Both the position numbers and the translations under genes were made by a program. A stretch of DNA of 64,000 nt from the NCBI GenBank assembly GCA_009746045.1, contig RPFO01000253.1:4553332-4617331 (forward strand), read 5' to 3'. The notes beneath the pieces are model-generated. The model worked only from the letters and a program-made list of their open reading frames with translations, was not told where the DNA came from and made no database searches. Positions 1 through 9,567 of this stretch are shown in pieces; position 1 is the first letter of the stretch, and the number at the start of each line of letters is the position of its first letter. This stretch comes from Mesostigma viride (Eukaryota > Streptophyta > Mesostigmatophyceae > Mesostigmatales > Mesostigmataceae).

Positions 1-530
1 CTTTTAATCCCTGTATGTGCACATGCAACAGGAAGAAAGGGCAGAGACCCACTTTCTCCTCCATGCCAGAGGCATGCCACAGCAGCATTGAATTGGACAC
101 GATAGACGATCTGGCAAGTTCTGTGGGTGCAATAAGACCCGCGTGAGCCGAGCATATCATAACCAGGAGTGTGGGCAAGTAAGCGAAGCATAGCCAGGAC
201 GTAGTAGCATGGCTGCATTGCTGTACAAGAAGGGCTATCTATGCCAGGTCCATGCAGGCGGGGTGTCCACATCGTCGGTCAGCCGTGTCAGGGATCATGC
301 TCCCCAACAATTTGACGCGGTCACGGAACGGTACCTCAGACCCGTCTAGCATCTGCGGGTCGAGCAGGTGACTGTTAGCACTAATCACCATCGCCAGGCT
401 CTGTTTCAATGACGCTAATCTCCAGCCAGCCCCACTGCCCGCGCCTCCCTCCAAGTCCAAACAGTCCAGCCAGGTCTGAATGTGCTCAGGGCGCTCGATA
501 ACGGTGGTATCATCCCCATAAATCAGTTGA
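1..530 (-). mobile_element. LINE 3' fragment: RT catalytic box plus 3' UTR
   Basis: Reverse-strand translation at about 525-475 gives an IYGDDTT box, the catalytic motif of a non-LTR reverse transcriptase, followed by HIQTWLDCLDLE. Around 345-270 comes VPFRDRVKLLGSMIPDTAD, the segment after the palm in L1-like ORF2. The same order is seen in the copy at 31.67-32.13 kb. Positions 1-240 look like 3' UTR: they recur with few changes at about 7608-7990, again downstream of LINE coding sequence on the minus strand. No long frame is intact, so this is a 5'-truncated relic. Confidence 0.75.
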
Positions 531-1689
531 ATTATGCCACGTGGATGATGTCGGAGGTACTAAACTGACGTGTGCCTGCCACGTGCCTTTGCCTGGCTGC
601 CACGTGCCTCCCGCCCATGACATGTGCCAAGTCACTTGAACCATCAGGCGCATGATGCCGTCGGTGTCGGTGTGCATGTGGGTTTGGTTTGAGCCTGGTT
701 GTTGCCTTGTGTCTGAATAATGGAGCACGGAGATCTGGTAGTATTAGTAGAAGTAGTGAAGCAGTAGGAATCATGCATGCTCCCTCACATGCTAGTCAGC
801 AGGTAACCAACAAGCCCTGGGCCAGCTCTTGGGCTTGCCGGCTGGGGCCGTGCCCCGCCGGCGGTCCCCTGCCAGACCGTGCCCGCGTGGCCGTGCCGGC
901 TACTTCAGTTTTTTGCCGGTTGCGGTACTAGCCTCATCACGGTTGGACCGCGGGCCCGGCCAAATGTTCATTTTGGGCCAGCGGGCCGGTGGTGGTTCAG
1001 TTCATTTGTGAACCGCGGTCCACTTGCTGGATGCCACCCTCCTGAGTAAAGGCAGCGAGCCATCACGTGAGCTTTCTCCCGCGCGAAAGCCCGCGTGAGC
1101 TGGCCAGCTGGGCCCGTCACGATGCATCACGGCCTGGCCTGGGCGCGGGCCCGCGGCCGCGCCGGCCGGGCGGGCGGGCACCCCGGCCTGGCTGCCGCGT
1201 GGCCGCAGCGTCGGGCGACCCTCGGGCCTTGGTTTTCGTGACTGCAGTCATTGTTATTACATCCTGCACCAGCCTGCACGAAAATGCAATTTCCCCAGGA
1301 TTTCCCCTACAAATTTCAATTTGGTCGTCATGAATTTAGGTAAAGTAGATACCTCACCGGTCCTGATTCGGTATTCGTTTTTCACCCCCAGTAAACTAGT
1401 CTTATCCGACAGTGTTTCCTGTTTCCTGATCCCTGAGTTGAACTGAGAAAAACCTCTCCCATCTGGGGATGATTCCGAGTGTTTACGAAAGCAATTACAC
1501 GTTTCCTTGCCGCAATCAGCTATTGCTGGCCAAAATTACGGGAGACGAAGCTGACTGCTTTACGACGATTATCCTGAATATACAGGTTTGCATGTCGAGT
1601 TTGCGCGACGGCTTCGCTGCTCGTCCGCTGTCTATCGTTTCGGCATAAAATTTGAGGTGAAGGCCGTTTCTGTCCTGAGCATATTAGAC
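531..1689. other. Intergenic, no gene recognised
   Basis: Only short frames with no family resemblance. About 1130-1200 is extremely GC-rich, almost all C and G with GGC/CCG runs, while 1300-1690 is ordinary composition and probably holds the promoter and 5' UTR of the gene starting near 1690. No TATA box stands out. Confidence 0.4.
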
Positions 1690-4600
1690 ATGATATCAAC
1701 AACCGAAGCCCTCCGTGACTTACGGATATGGACGTCAGAGGAGGATGATAACACAGAGCAAGAGGCAGAGACACCGCCTGATCCTCGGTTGATCCGTGCA
1801 GTGGTGTTGGAAAAAAGCCAAGTTTTCAGGGAGTCGCCAGAACTCCTGGAATCTCTTTTGGAAGGTACGCCTGCCTGCAAATATGTGGATATGCATGCGT
1901 TTGAATCTGCGTAGTAAACGATTTCTCGTGTACTACTTGGTTCTTCCTTATTAGTGGCTGATTATGTCTTAGAAGCGGTGTTTTTTCACGTTAGTTTAGC
2001 TGAGCTGCTGCGGGAAGTTCGGACCATCTTCCCATTTGCCGTGGCTTTTCCGCTTCAAGATTCTGTTGCTCGCGGGCAGAAGCATTTTATGAAATTCATT
2101 CAGAATGATTGTGTGGCCCATACACGACTTAATCTGTAAAATTGCACACTTTGACCAGCAGGTAGCACACACTACCTGCTACACTACTTAGCTACCACAT
2201 TCATTACAGAGTGTATGAAGGTTGCTTTACTAACAAGTACCGAGTACTTTCTACATGCTTGCACGAAAGACTTCCAGGGTTTGGCTTCCTGGCAGACATT
2301 ATTGGTCAAGCATTTGTTCAGATAATTGTCTTTTGATCATTCAGGTAACTCATTGGCTTTTTGTATCGCTAAGATGTGCTAGTGCTTACTTGTGAATGTT
2401 TTAAGTTGGAAAGGGCTGGCAGCTGCCTTGCTCCCAGCTGTCGAGCTGTCAGCTTGCTTTTGCATGCACTAACAGCACACAGGGGGCAGTGGAGTGAGAG
2501 GGAGATACACGGTGGACAGGTGGCCGTGTTGTGTTTGTTCAAGGGGAAAGGCGTACCATCACCAGCCTAGAGAATACACCCTAACTCACAAGTCTGGCTG
2601 GCATGCCTGTCTGAACTGTGCCTGATGAGAAGGGATAACTGTGGTCAGTCCTGCTTTTGTTTTTTACTAGTGGCATATTGTGTTATGCCTGGCTGTGAGA
2701 GTCCAGGGTTAATGCTTGGTGAAACAAGGTAGTTTCATGCTCGGCCCCTCATCCTTTCCCCCTTCCAGCAACCATAGTGCATACTACTAATTCAATAGTA
2801 CGTTTCATGCTTGCTGTTATCAGCGCTGCTCCGAGTCTCACCACTACAGGCAGTCATTGGCCTTCCCCTGTTCTTCCGAATGCTATGGCCCCTTACATCG
2901 TCATGATGCCATGAATGCTTGTGCGTAGGCCTCTCCTGTTCTGCTGAAAGCTCAAGTCCAGCACTATCGTTCACACTTGCTGCCTCTTGCCCTGCTCCTC
3001 TTCTATCATCCCCTTATCCTCTGTTTACCGTCTGTTTAATCTTTGTTTGCCGTATGTTTACCCTCTGTTTATACTCTTTTTACCCTCTGTGGATCCTCTG
3101 TTTATGTCCTCTGTTTGTCCTCTGTTTGGGTGTCCTTGTCTCACCACTCACGCTGGCATGTCACCATGTTTGTTGCCCCAATGCCATGCACCCTGCCTGC
3201 CACATGGGGCCTGTCGCATCCCCCAGAATGCGCCGACCCTCCCCCCCCCACCCTGGTGCCCACCCTGGTGTCGGGACCCTCCACGGGGGAGCTGGAGGAC
3301 GAGCTGTTCGACCTCAAGATGGAGAGCGCATCGCTGCAGAGGAAGCTTGAGTGAGTGTTTCGACAATGAGGATGGCAAAGTTGGTAAACGCCGCTCTAGG
3401 GGTGTCTCGTTGGGTGTGTTATTTCCAATGACGATGACACGGTTATCTGAGTAGTGTGCCCCATCAGAGCATTCTCATATAAGCATCACACTGTCGAATG
3501 ATAGCAGTAGGGAGTACAGTATTTCTAATGACGCGGTGATTTGAGGAGTGCGTGGCTGCGGAGGAAGCTCGAGTGAACATCACACTCTCAAATATAAATA
3601 CTTGGAAGTACTTCTGGCGAATGTTTTGGCCCACTGTATAAACATGTGGTCCCACATGATACCTCCTACATCACAAACTGCTCTGCGCTACAGTGATATT
3701 GCACTTATGCATGGTTCAGAAGCACACGATACCTCTGCCATGCCATAGCACCCATGGTTAAGAAGCACATGGTGCGTCCAATATGACATGCACTTACGGC
3801 CCGCAGACACCACGGCCGCATGACCCTGCTCGCCCTGCTGTTCCTCCCCCTCACGTGCCTTGAATGCCCTGTCCGCACGGCCATGTTTCCCCCGTACCTC
3901 CCCCGCAGCGGCCTGTCGGACACCCTGGCCGCCACCCTGGGCCGCCTGCACGCGGAGATCCTCGACACGGGCGCCCGCTCGGCCGCCGCCGCCAACATCC
4001 CCGAGCGGCAGGCGCGGCCCAGGTCTGTGACAGCTGGGCCAAGTGTCGGCCGGCCCACGTCCTTTGTGATGCATGCCTTGGGGTCGAGCGCTGCTGGCAG
4101 CAGTGCCATCCATGCCTTGGGCTTGAGCGCTGCGAGTAGCGGGGGTGGGGAGACGTTGAGTGGGGGGCTCTGGCGTGCTGGTGATGGGAAGGAGGAGGAG
4201 GAGGAGGAAAGGCTGCCAGCGGGCGGGTTGCATGAGCGGCTTGAGGCGCTGCTGGCGGAGCTCAGGGGGGGTCCACCCGGCGATGGGGAGCTCGAGGATG
4301 ATCATGAGGATGATGATGAGGATGATGATGGGGAAGTGTCTTGCCGGGATGGTGGCGGAGGCGGATCCAGCCATTTACATGGGAATGGTGAAGTGGATGG
4401 GGAGTATGATGATGGCCCAGTCGATGGGCTAGCAGGTGCAGGACTGGATGGGAGAGGCAGTGATGCGGAACTTGAGGACATGGTTACCGGATTAAGCGGT
4501 CAAGGCAGGACTATAAATAGTGGCAAGCTGGGCATTAGTAATTTAGACATGAGTAGCTTCCAACGGCCAGCAGACGCGGAGGCTCGGCTGCCTGAGGTCT

Positions 4601-5097
4601 CCCAGGGAGCGTGGCCCCCCGCACCATCCCGCGACAACCGCAAACCCTCGGCCGCGGGCAACAGTAGTAGTCACGATGGGCACCGGCTGTGTAGTGCGTT
4701 AGAATTGGGGGGTGTGAGGGACGGGCTGGAAGGAATGTTTTTGCAGCCGGGCGCCACCCTGGCAGGGTTTGTTGACCGTCCCGACCTGTGGTTTCCCCCA
4801 GAGGACGATGATGAGGCAGTGGAACAAGATGGTGATGATGTGTCGACTTTAGGAGGGGGGGGCATGAGTAGTGGGGGGCTGGCACCTCGCCAAGGGGGTG
4901 ATGGGGACACCTGGGACGGCGTGTCGATGATCCCTGGCCTTGCGCGCCTGTCCTCGCGACTGGACGAGCTGCAGTGCATGCAGCTAAAGCTGGCCCTCGC
5001 CGCGTCCAACGTGCGCAAGTGCCTGCAGCACATGACGGAGCGACTGAACGAAGGCGAGGACGAGGAGGGGCCGAGTGCGGGGTCTAAGAGCACATGA
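1690..5097 (+). CDS. Spliced gene for an acidic coiled-coil protein of unknown function
   Basis: Exon 1 runs from the first in-frame ATG at 1690 to 1864 (donor GTACGC); the open frame upstream of it has no ATG. An exon 2 from 1955 (acceptor TTAG) joins in frame and probably ends at 1977 or 1989. A later exon ends at 3350 (GTGAGT) and joins in phase to the last exon, 3909-5097 (acceptor CCCCGCAG, stop TGA). Exons between 1990 and about 3200, and the 5' edge of the exon ending at 3350, are unresolved. The junction of the last two exons gives a heptad-rich stretch (ELEDELFDLKMESASLQRKL, then GLSDTLAATLGRLHAEI). The last exon then has an acidic, Gly/Ser-rich low-complexity middle coded by GAG and GAT runs, and a C-terminal helix (LSSRLDELQCMQLKLALAAS). 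It looks like a structural or scaffold protein; I do not recognise the family. Confidence 0.55.
1990..3200 (+). other. Intronic stretch of the 1690-5097 gene
   Basis: No convincing exon was found here, although at least one may be missing because the flanking exon phases are not settled. Composition is ordinary. Weak short frames around 2376-2570 have no recognisable features. Confidence 0.4.
3012..3130. repeat. Degenerate pyrimidine-rich tandem repeat (CCTCTGTTTA-like)
   Basis: About ten imperfect copies of a 10-12 base unit (CCTCTGTTTA, CCGTCTGTTTA and similar) sit in the intron just upstream of a splice acceptor near 3215-3290. The pyrimidine-rich strand matches the direction of transcription, so it could act as an extended polypyrimidine tract. 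Confidence 0.7.
3351..3908 (+). other. Intron with a copy of the preceding exon end
   Basis: Donor GTGAGT at 3351, acceptor CAG ending at 3908. Positions 3555-3578 repeat the exon end and donor at 3333-3356 with four differences (GCTGCGGAGGAAGCTCGAGT against GCTGCAGAGGAAGCTTGAGT at the start). The intron also carries a local near-duplicate around 3710-3775 (GGTT-AGAAGCACA motif twice). Confidence 0.65.
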
Positions 5098-5822
5098 GGT
5101 ACCGAAATTTGTGGTAGAGGATACTTGTGGGAACAATGGATTTTGTCGTCAGCAGAATTGCATGCTGATAAAGCAAATGGAAATAAGCCGTCAGTTCGAA
5201 TAGCATGTGTTTCATCAAAAAGCCGGTGAAAAAATGCCTCCGAGTTTGGAGTTGGAGTTGGAGTTGGAAAGAGACACGCGGCCGAGATTATAAATAAGAG
5301 GTATACCTCCAGCGATATCTGGGATTGGAATGGTATCAAGGAGACAACCAGCGCAGGCCAGAAATCGGGAAAATGGGATTGGAATGGTATAGCCAGTGGG
5401 AGTAGTGTACGACGGTGCTGGACGGAAGTCCCGGTCAGGGAAGCGGTTTGTACATCTCACGTTACACGGAAATTAAAGGGCGCGGGTATACGCGACGCGG
5501 CGCAATCCGTCGTAAAATTATAATTACGACGTCGTAAAATTATAATTAAAGGAACCGTAAAAGGAACCGAGGCGATTTGGCGCCGCGTCCGTACGTCGTG
5601 ACGTTGTTTGCACCGTTTGATCTGCATCTACCGCGTTTGTGAGTTGTTTCAAAACCCGGTCGATGAGTCTTGACGGAGACGTCGAGTATAAGTAAGTAAG
5701 TAAGTACTTGCGTGTCATGCGCATGGGCATGCCACGGAGTACTATGCTAATCTCATTAGAAGAATAACTACACGAAAGTGACAAATATCGTCTGCATCAT
5801 GCGGGCCAACCATGTAGTCACT
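5098..5822. other. 3' flank and small repeats
   Basis: Contains the likely 3' UTR of the upstream gene; no TGTAA was seen in the first 400 bases. GTTGGA hexamers lie at 5240-5262, a 19-base A/T-rich unit is duplicated at 5508-5526 and 5530-5548, and a TAAG tetramer run lies at about 5691-5706. No coding region is supported. Confidence 0.5.
5321..5390. repeat. 38-bp insertion of a dispersed repeat with 16-bp target duplication
   Basis: GGGATTGGAATGGTAT occurs at 5321-5336 and exactly again at 5375-5390. Between them are 38 bases beginning CAAGGAGACAACCAGCGC and ending GGGAAAAT. The same core occurs at about 18771, 34436 and 36725, where it continues into longer shared sequence. The flanking direct repeats and A-rich end suggest retroposition of a very short copy. 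Confidence 0.7.
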
Positions 5823-6570
5823 AGAGGGGGATATAATCCTCATCTGAGCTGTCCTCTACTGTAATGGCAGAAGAGGCGGTAGTGTAGCGGCTATCCTCAG
5901 GGGCAATTACCTCCACCTGAGGACTTCTACCCTGCATTCTACCAATGGGCCACGGGGCCCGTGGGGAGAAAACAGGAGCATGCCCCACAGGAAGGTGCTT
6001 ATCGCAGACGGCAGCCCATTTCTCCTTGTCTATCATGCGGGCGCGGAGTACAGATAATCACAGAAGCCCTGTGCACATCCTCAAGCAATTGTGTAACATA
6101 GGTCCGGGTCGCGCCGCGTCGGTGCGGGGTGCGCGCAAGTTTGCCAGTGGGTTGCGACGGGACAAAGGGACCCTGCCATAGGAGGAGGTGTCTACCTGGT
6201 TGGCCAGTCCTAAGCCCGCACGCACGCCGCCCTGACATCGAACGGTATTCACCTGGTCTGTGCGGCCGGGCAAGATGGCTGGCTAAGAGGAGACGGCGGT
6301 GTCGAATAGTATATATGGGTGACACGAGCGAGCTCGCAGTGGAGCTCGGCCCGGGTGCGGCGCTGTTGGTAGCGGACGCCGAGGATGCGACGGAGCATTC
6401 GATCGAGCTAGTGACTGTGCCGTCAAGCTGCGCTTGCTCAGTGCCTGGTCCAGGGTCCACGACTCGCAGCCGTGAAAGGAGGATGCTGAGGGCAAGGGCC
6501 TTGAATGGTGGTGCAGGTGCACCTTGTGCACCCAGAGCAGGTGATAGCTGTACATCCTACACCTGCAGGT
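5823..6570 (-). mobile_element. LINE ORF2 C-terminal fragment (degenerate)
   Basis: Minus-strand frames give GCESWTLDQALSKR at about 6500-6450 (the L1-type 'YGaEtWtl' region after the RT palm) and then LASHLARPHRPGEY around 6300-6240, GLRTGQPGRHLLLWQGPFVP, and GATRTYVTQLLEDVH down to about 6060. This is the characteristic tail of algal L1-like ORF2 proteins. Frames shift several times, so it is a relic. Confidence 0.7.
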
Positions 6571-6589
6571 TGTAGCCCTGATTGTATTA

Positions 6590-7008
6590 CAAACCCATAG
6601 ATGCCCCTTTCTCAGGGATATGTGTTACATATGCTCCCCACGAGGCGTTTTGATGAGTAGTGTAGTTAGGCTTTTCTAGACTAGATAGCTTAGAGTTAGG
6701 TTACTTCGATTACGCGGCTTCCTCCACTCCACCCACCCATCATGGAATATGTGCTACATGATCTCCCAACGGAGGCATTAATTAATTAATTAATTTTAAA
6801 ATTAGGAACATAACTCCGTTGGGAGTATATTATGTAGCACATAGCCCAGAGAAGGGGCATATGGCCTATCATACATTCTAAGCTACTTCCTGCAAGGGTG
6901 GGAATGTAAACAAACCTTGCTCTAGGTGCACCAGGGCACTTGCAGCCCAACGGAGGCATGTTATAATTTACTTTAATTTAATTTTAATGCTCCCCACGGA
7001 GCTATGAT
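6590..7008. repeat. LINE 3' ends arranged tail to tail
   Basis: Plus-strand 3' UTR sequence ending in TCTCCCAACGGAGGC then (ATTA)n lies at about 6735-6800. It directly faces the reverse complement of the same type of 3' end (ACTCCGTTGGGAG, then ATGTAGCACATAGCCC) at 6819-6950, which matches the reverse complement of 20970-21110. Further 3'-end motifs at 6640-6655 and 6990-7003 (GCTCCCCACGGAGC) show several insertions stacked here. Confidence 0.65.
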
Positions 7009-7573
7009 TTTATTTAATTAATTAATTAAGGGCCTTGAACAGATCTAATGCGCTTGCGCCGCTCACTAGCTCAGGTAGCGACATGTCCAGAACCTGTCGA
7101 GGCGGCGGAGGGCCGCCCAGGCCTGCCCAATGTGGGTGTTGATGTCGTCGGCTGTGGAGGGGAGCCAGCTGCCAAGGAGCTTGAGGCGAGTCGCCGGGGG
7201 GACTCGGCTGCCCGCGTCCAGCACGAGGAGGGTGAGTGGGGTGGTCCCAGCGGGGAAGCCGATGGCCATTAATTAATTAATTAATAGACACGTGACTGCG
7301 TCACGTGAGCATAAGTCCTCCTGAAGTGGGAGGGGAACATGGGATGGAATTGATGGTGTAAGCTATCTAGGTCCTAGTTACAGGGTTGTGGGCACCGCGG
7401 CCGGAATCGCTATGAATGCCATACCGGCGCGGTCACACGCGGAGCCCCCACAGACTTGGGGGTGGTCTCCTTCATCACTACTTGCCATGATTCTATCCTT
7501 GCGTACCATCTGCCTCCATATTACAGATGGCAATGACCTCCGTTTTCTTGCTGATTAATTAATTGATTAAACT
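7009..7573 (-). mobile_element. Two short LINE fragments, each with an ATTA/TTAA tail
   Basis: Minus-strand translation of 7267-7066 gives KLLGSWLPSTADDINTHIGQ and AWAALRRLDRFWTCRYL, the LINE ORF2 segment after the RT palm; its tail on the minus strand is the A/T tract 7009-7029. A second tail, (ATTA)n at 7268-7286, belongs to a further fragment at 7287-7550, and a third lies at 7556-7573. The order reads as successive insertions into or beside earlier tails. Confidence 0.6.
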
Positions 7574-8270
7574 CGTGCTCCCGTTGGGGAGTCACGGAGC
7601 ACCGAAGTGCTTTTAATCCCTGTGTGTGCACAACAGGAGAAAGGGCAGAGACCCCCAGTCTCCTGCATGCCTAAGGCATGCCACAGCTCCTAATTAATTC
7701 ATTCAGTTCCTAATTCAATTCCTAATTCAATCAGTTCCTAATTAATCAATTAATTAATGCCACAGCTGCATTCGGGCGCGCTAGCTAAACGGACACGCTA
7801 GCGATCCGGCAATCTGTGGGTGCAATAAGACCCATGTGAGCATGGCATAACAGGGAGCGTGGGCAAGGAATCTGGTCTTAGCCAGGACGTAGCATGATGG
7901 CTGTGCAAGGACTAAGCTAAGGCTATGGCTGGTTGTATACCGTGCGTGAGCGATGCACGTGACTGAGGTATGTTGGCACAGCTAGGCAAACATTCTTAGC
8001 ATGGCTGCCATAGCGGCAGTGACTACCGAGGGATACAAGCTAGGGCTAAATATTAGCTAGTCTAGCCCGCGGGGGGCGTCCACATCTTGTGACCAGTTGA
8101 TCATCAGGTCCCCGCCCCTCCAGTACACCTTGGGCTTCCGGGGCCGGTCCTGCTTGTGGCGGCGGTATTCCGGCCATGCACAGGTCGCGCCGCAGCTGCT
8201 GCTGAGCAGGGGTCAGGTCGTCGTCCAGCGTCCAGGTGAGGTCGTGCAACCGCTTGCGACGGGAGAGCTA
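7574..8270 (-). mobile_element. 5'-truncated ORF1-type LINE (HAL1-like) with 3' UTR
   Basis: Minus-strand translation at about 8260-8150 gives LDDDLTPAQQQLRRDL, matching VDDDLTLAQQQWRRELW at the end of the ORF1 at 20495-20560. It is followed in shifted frames by remnants of KGADIYVGHKPW-type sequence and then by the 3' UTR at about 7990-7608 that is also seen at 1-240. Coding of ORF1 runs straight into the 3' UTR with no RT between, as in the element at 19.48-21.14 kb. Confidence 0.65.
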
Positions 8271-8614
8271 GGAACCGCTACCGTTGTACTCAAGGGAGGG
8301 GACGGTGAGCAGGACTGGTGGGGGAGCCGCCTTGTCCCGGGAGTGGGAAGGCGGTGGCACCCACGCAGTTCTACCTCACCTACCTTTCTTGCTGATCATA
8401 AGCCCCACCGCCCGTGCTTCCAGTGACAAGCTATCTAGCCAGATTTGGGGGGACTCCGGGGTCTCCACTAGCGTCGTGTCATCAGCGTAGATCAGATCGC
8501 TCGGTCGGTAGGCCTAGGGCGGGTCAACCCCGCCCCGTAGCTGGCGTACTCCGTGATCTCGATCCTCGGCGGGCGCCCCTCGATCCCCCCGGCCGGCAAA
8601 GCGGGCTTGTGCAT
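8271..8614 (-). mobile_element. LINE reverse transcriptase fragment (YADD box)
   Basis: Minus-strand translation at about 8500-8390 gives DLIYADDTTLVETPE then IWLDSLSLEARAVGLMISKK. The tyrosine-x-aspartate-aspartate box is intact, unlike the surrounding frames. The fragment stops at about 8271, where ORF1-type sequence begins, so two elements abut here. Confidence 0.7.
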
Positions 8615-8616
8615 AT

Positions 8617-8939
8617 AACATTACATTACATTACATTACATTACATTACATTACATTACATTACATTACATTACATTACATTACATTACATTACATTACA
8701 TTACATTACATTACATTACATTACATTACATTACATTACATTACATTACATTACATTACATTACATTACATTACATTACATTACATTACATTACATTACA
8801 TTACATTACATTACATTACATTACATTACATTACATTACATTACATTACATTACATTACATTACATTACATTACATTACATTACATTACATTACATTACA
8901 TTACATTACATTACATTACATTACATTACATTACATTAT
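8617..8939. repeat. (ATTAC)n microsatellite, about 64 units
   Basis: An almost perfect pentanucleotide array of about 322 bases. Its right edge (ATTATAACATGACTCGACCG, then TTGGGAGATC) is the reverse complement of a LINE 3' end, so the array is best read as the expanded 3' tail of the minus-strand LINE that continues at 8940. All frames through it are open only because the unit lacks stops. Confidence 0.95.
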
Positions 8940-9562
8940 AACATGACTCGACCGTTGGGAGATCATGTACTACTAAGCACATATTCCCTTGCTTGGATGG
9001 ATGGGGGTGGGCGAAGCCGCGAAACCGAACTAAGCTAACTCTAAGCTGATATGTAATCTAGGAAACCCTAACTACGCTAGTCAGCAAAGCGCTCCTTCCT
9101 CTTGGCGGGAGGGGGCTTGCCCACAGGGCCGGCTGGCGTGTGAGCCTGGACATGCAATCTTCTGCCACCTCTTCGATCTTGTTCTGCATAGCAGTCCAAG
9201 CAAGAGAGAGGGAGTGAATGCGGTGTTCAAACGTAGCTGGGACTAGTACTACTAGGTCGGCCAGCAGCTGCTGCATGCATGGGGGGAGGTCATGGCATGT
9301 TTACCCATCTTTCTAGGAATGTCCTTGGGGCCAGGCCAGGGCAGGACATGCCGCCCTGGTCGGCCAAGCTGCTGGGGGCCGGCCAGACCGAGGTCGGTGT
9401 CGACCTGACTGGTGCGAGCAAGAATTGTCATACGAAATATGCTATCGATCCTACGCTCCCTAATCTCGTCCGAAACTGCAAGGCATACCCTGATACAAAG
9501 ACTCTAAAGACCTATGTGTGGAAAACCCTACGTTCGGGGCCTGTCGGAGCATCCGGCTGGTA
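8940..9562 (-). mobile_element. 3' half of a LINE split by the chromovirus
   Basis: Minus-strand translation just left of 9563 gives VTSRMLRQAPNVGF, continuing exactly from the LINE segment that ends with TLTDTLATRLNGT at 31.67 kb. Further along are QQLLADLVVLVPATFEHRIH and IEEVAEDCMSRLTR (9270-9120), typical of the end of ORF2. The 3' terminal motif and the pentanucleotide tail follow. The join across the chromovirus uses one copy of the ACCGT duplication. Confidence 0.75.
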
Positions 9563-9567
9563 ACCGT

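Noticed and set aside
8617-8939. A CRISPR-like or telomeric array
   Set aside because: A simple pentanucleotide run without spacers; the unit is not a plant or algal telomere repeat and it sits at a LINE 3' end.
8414-8941. A 175-residue frame with an ITLHY repeat
   Set aside because: It is the ATTAC microsatellite plus antisense LINE sequence; the sense strand here is the RT with YADD.
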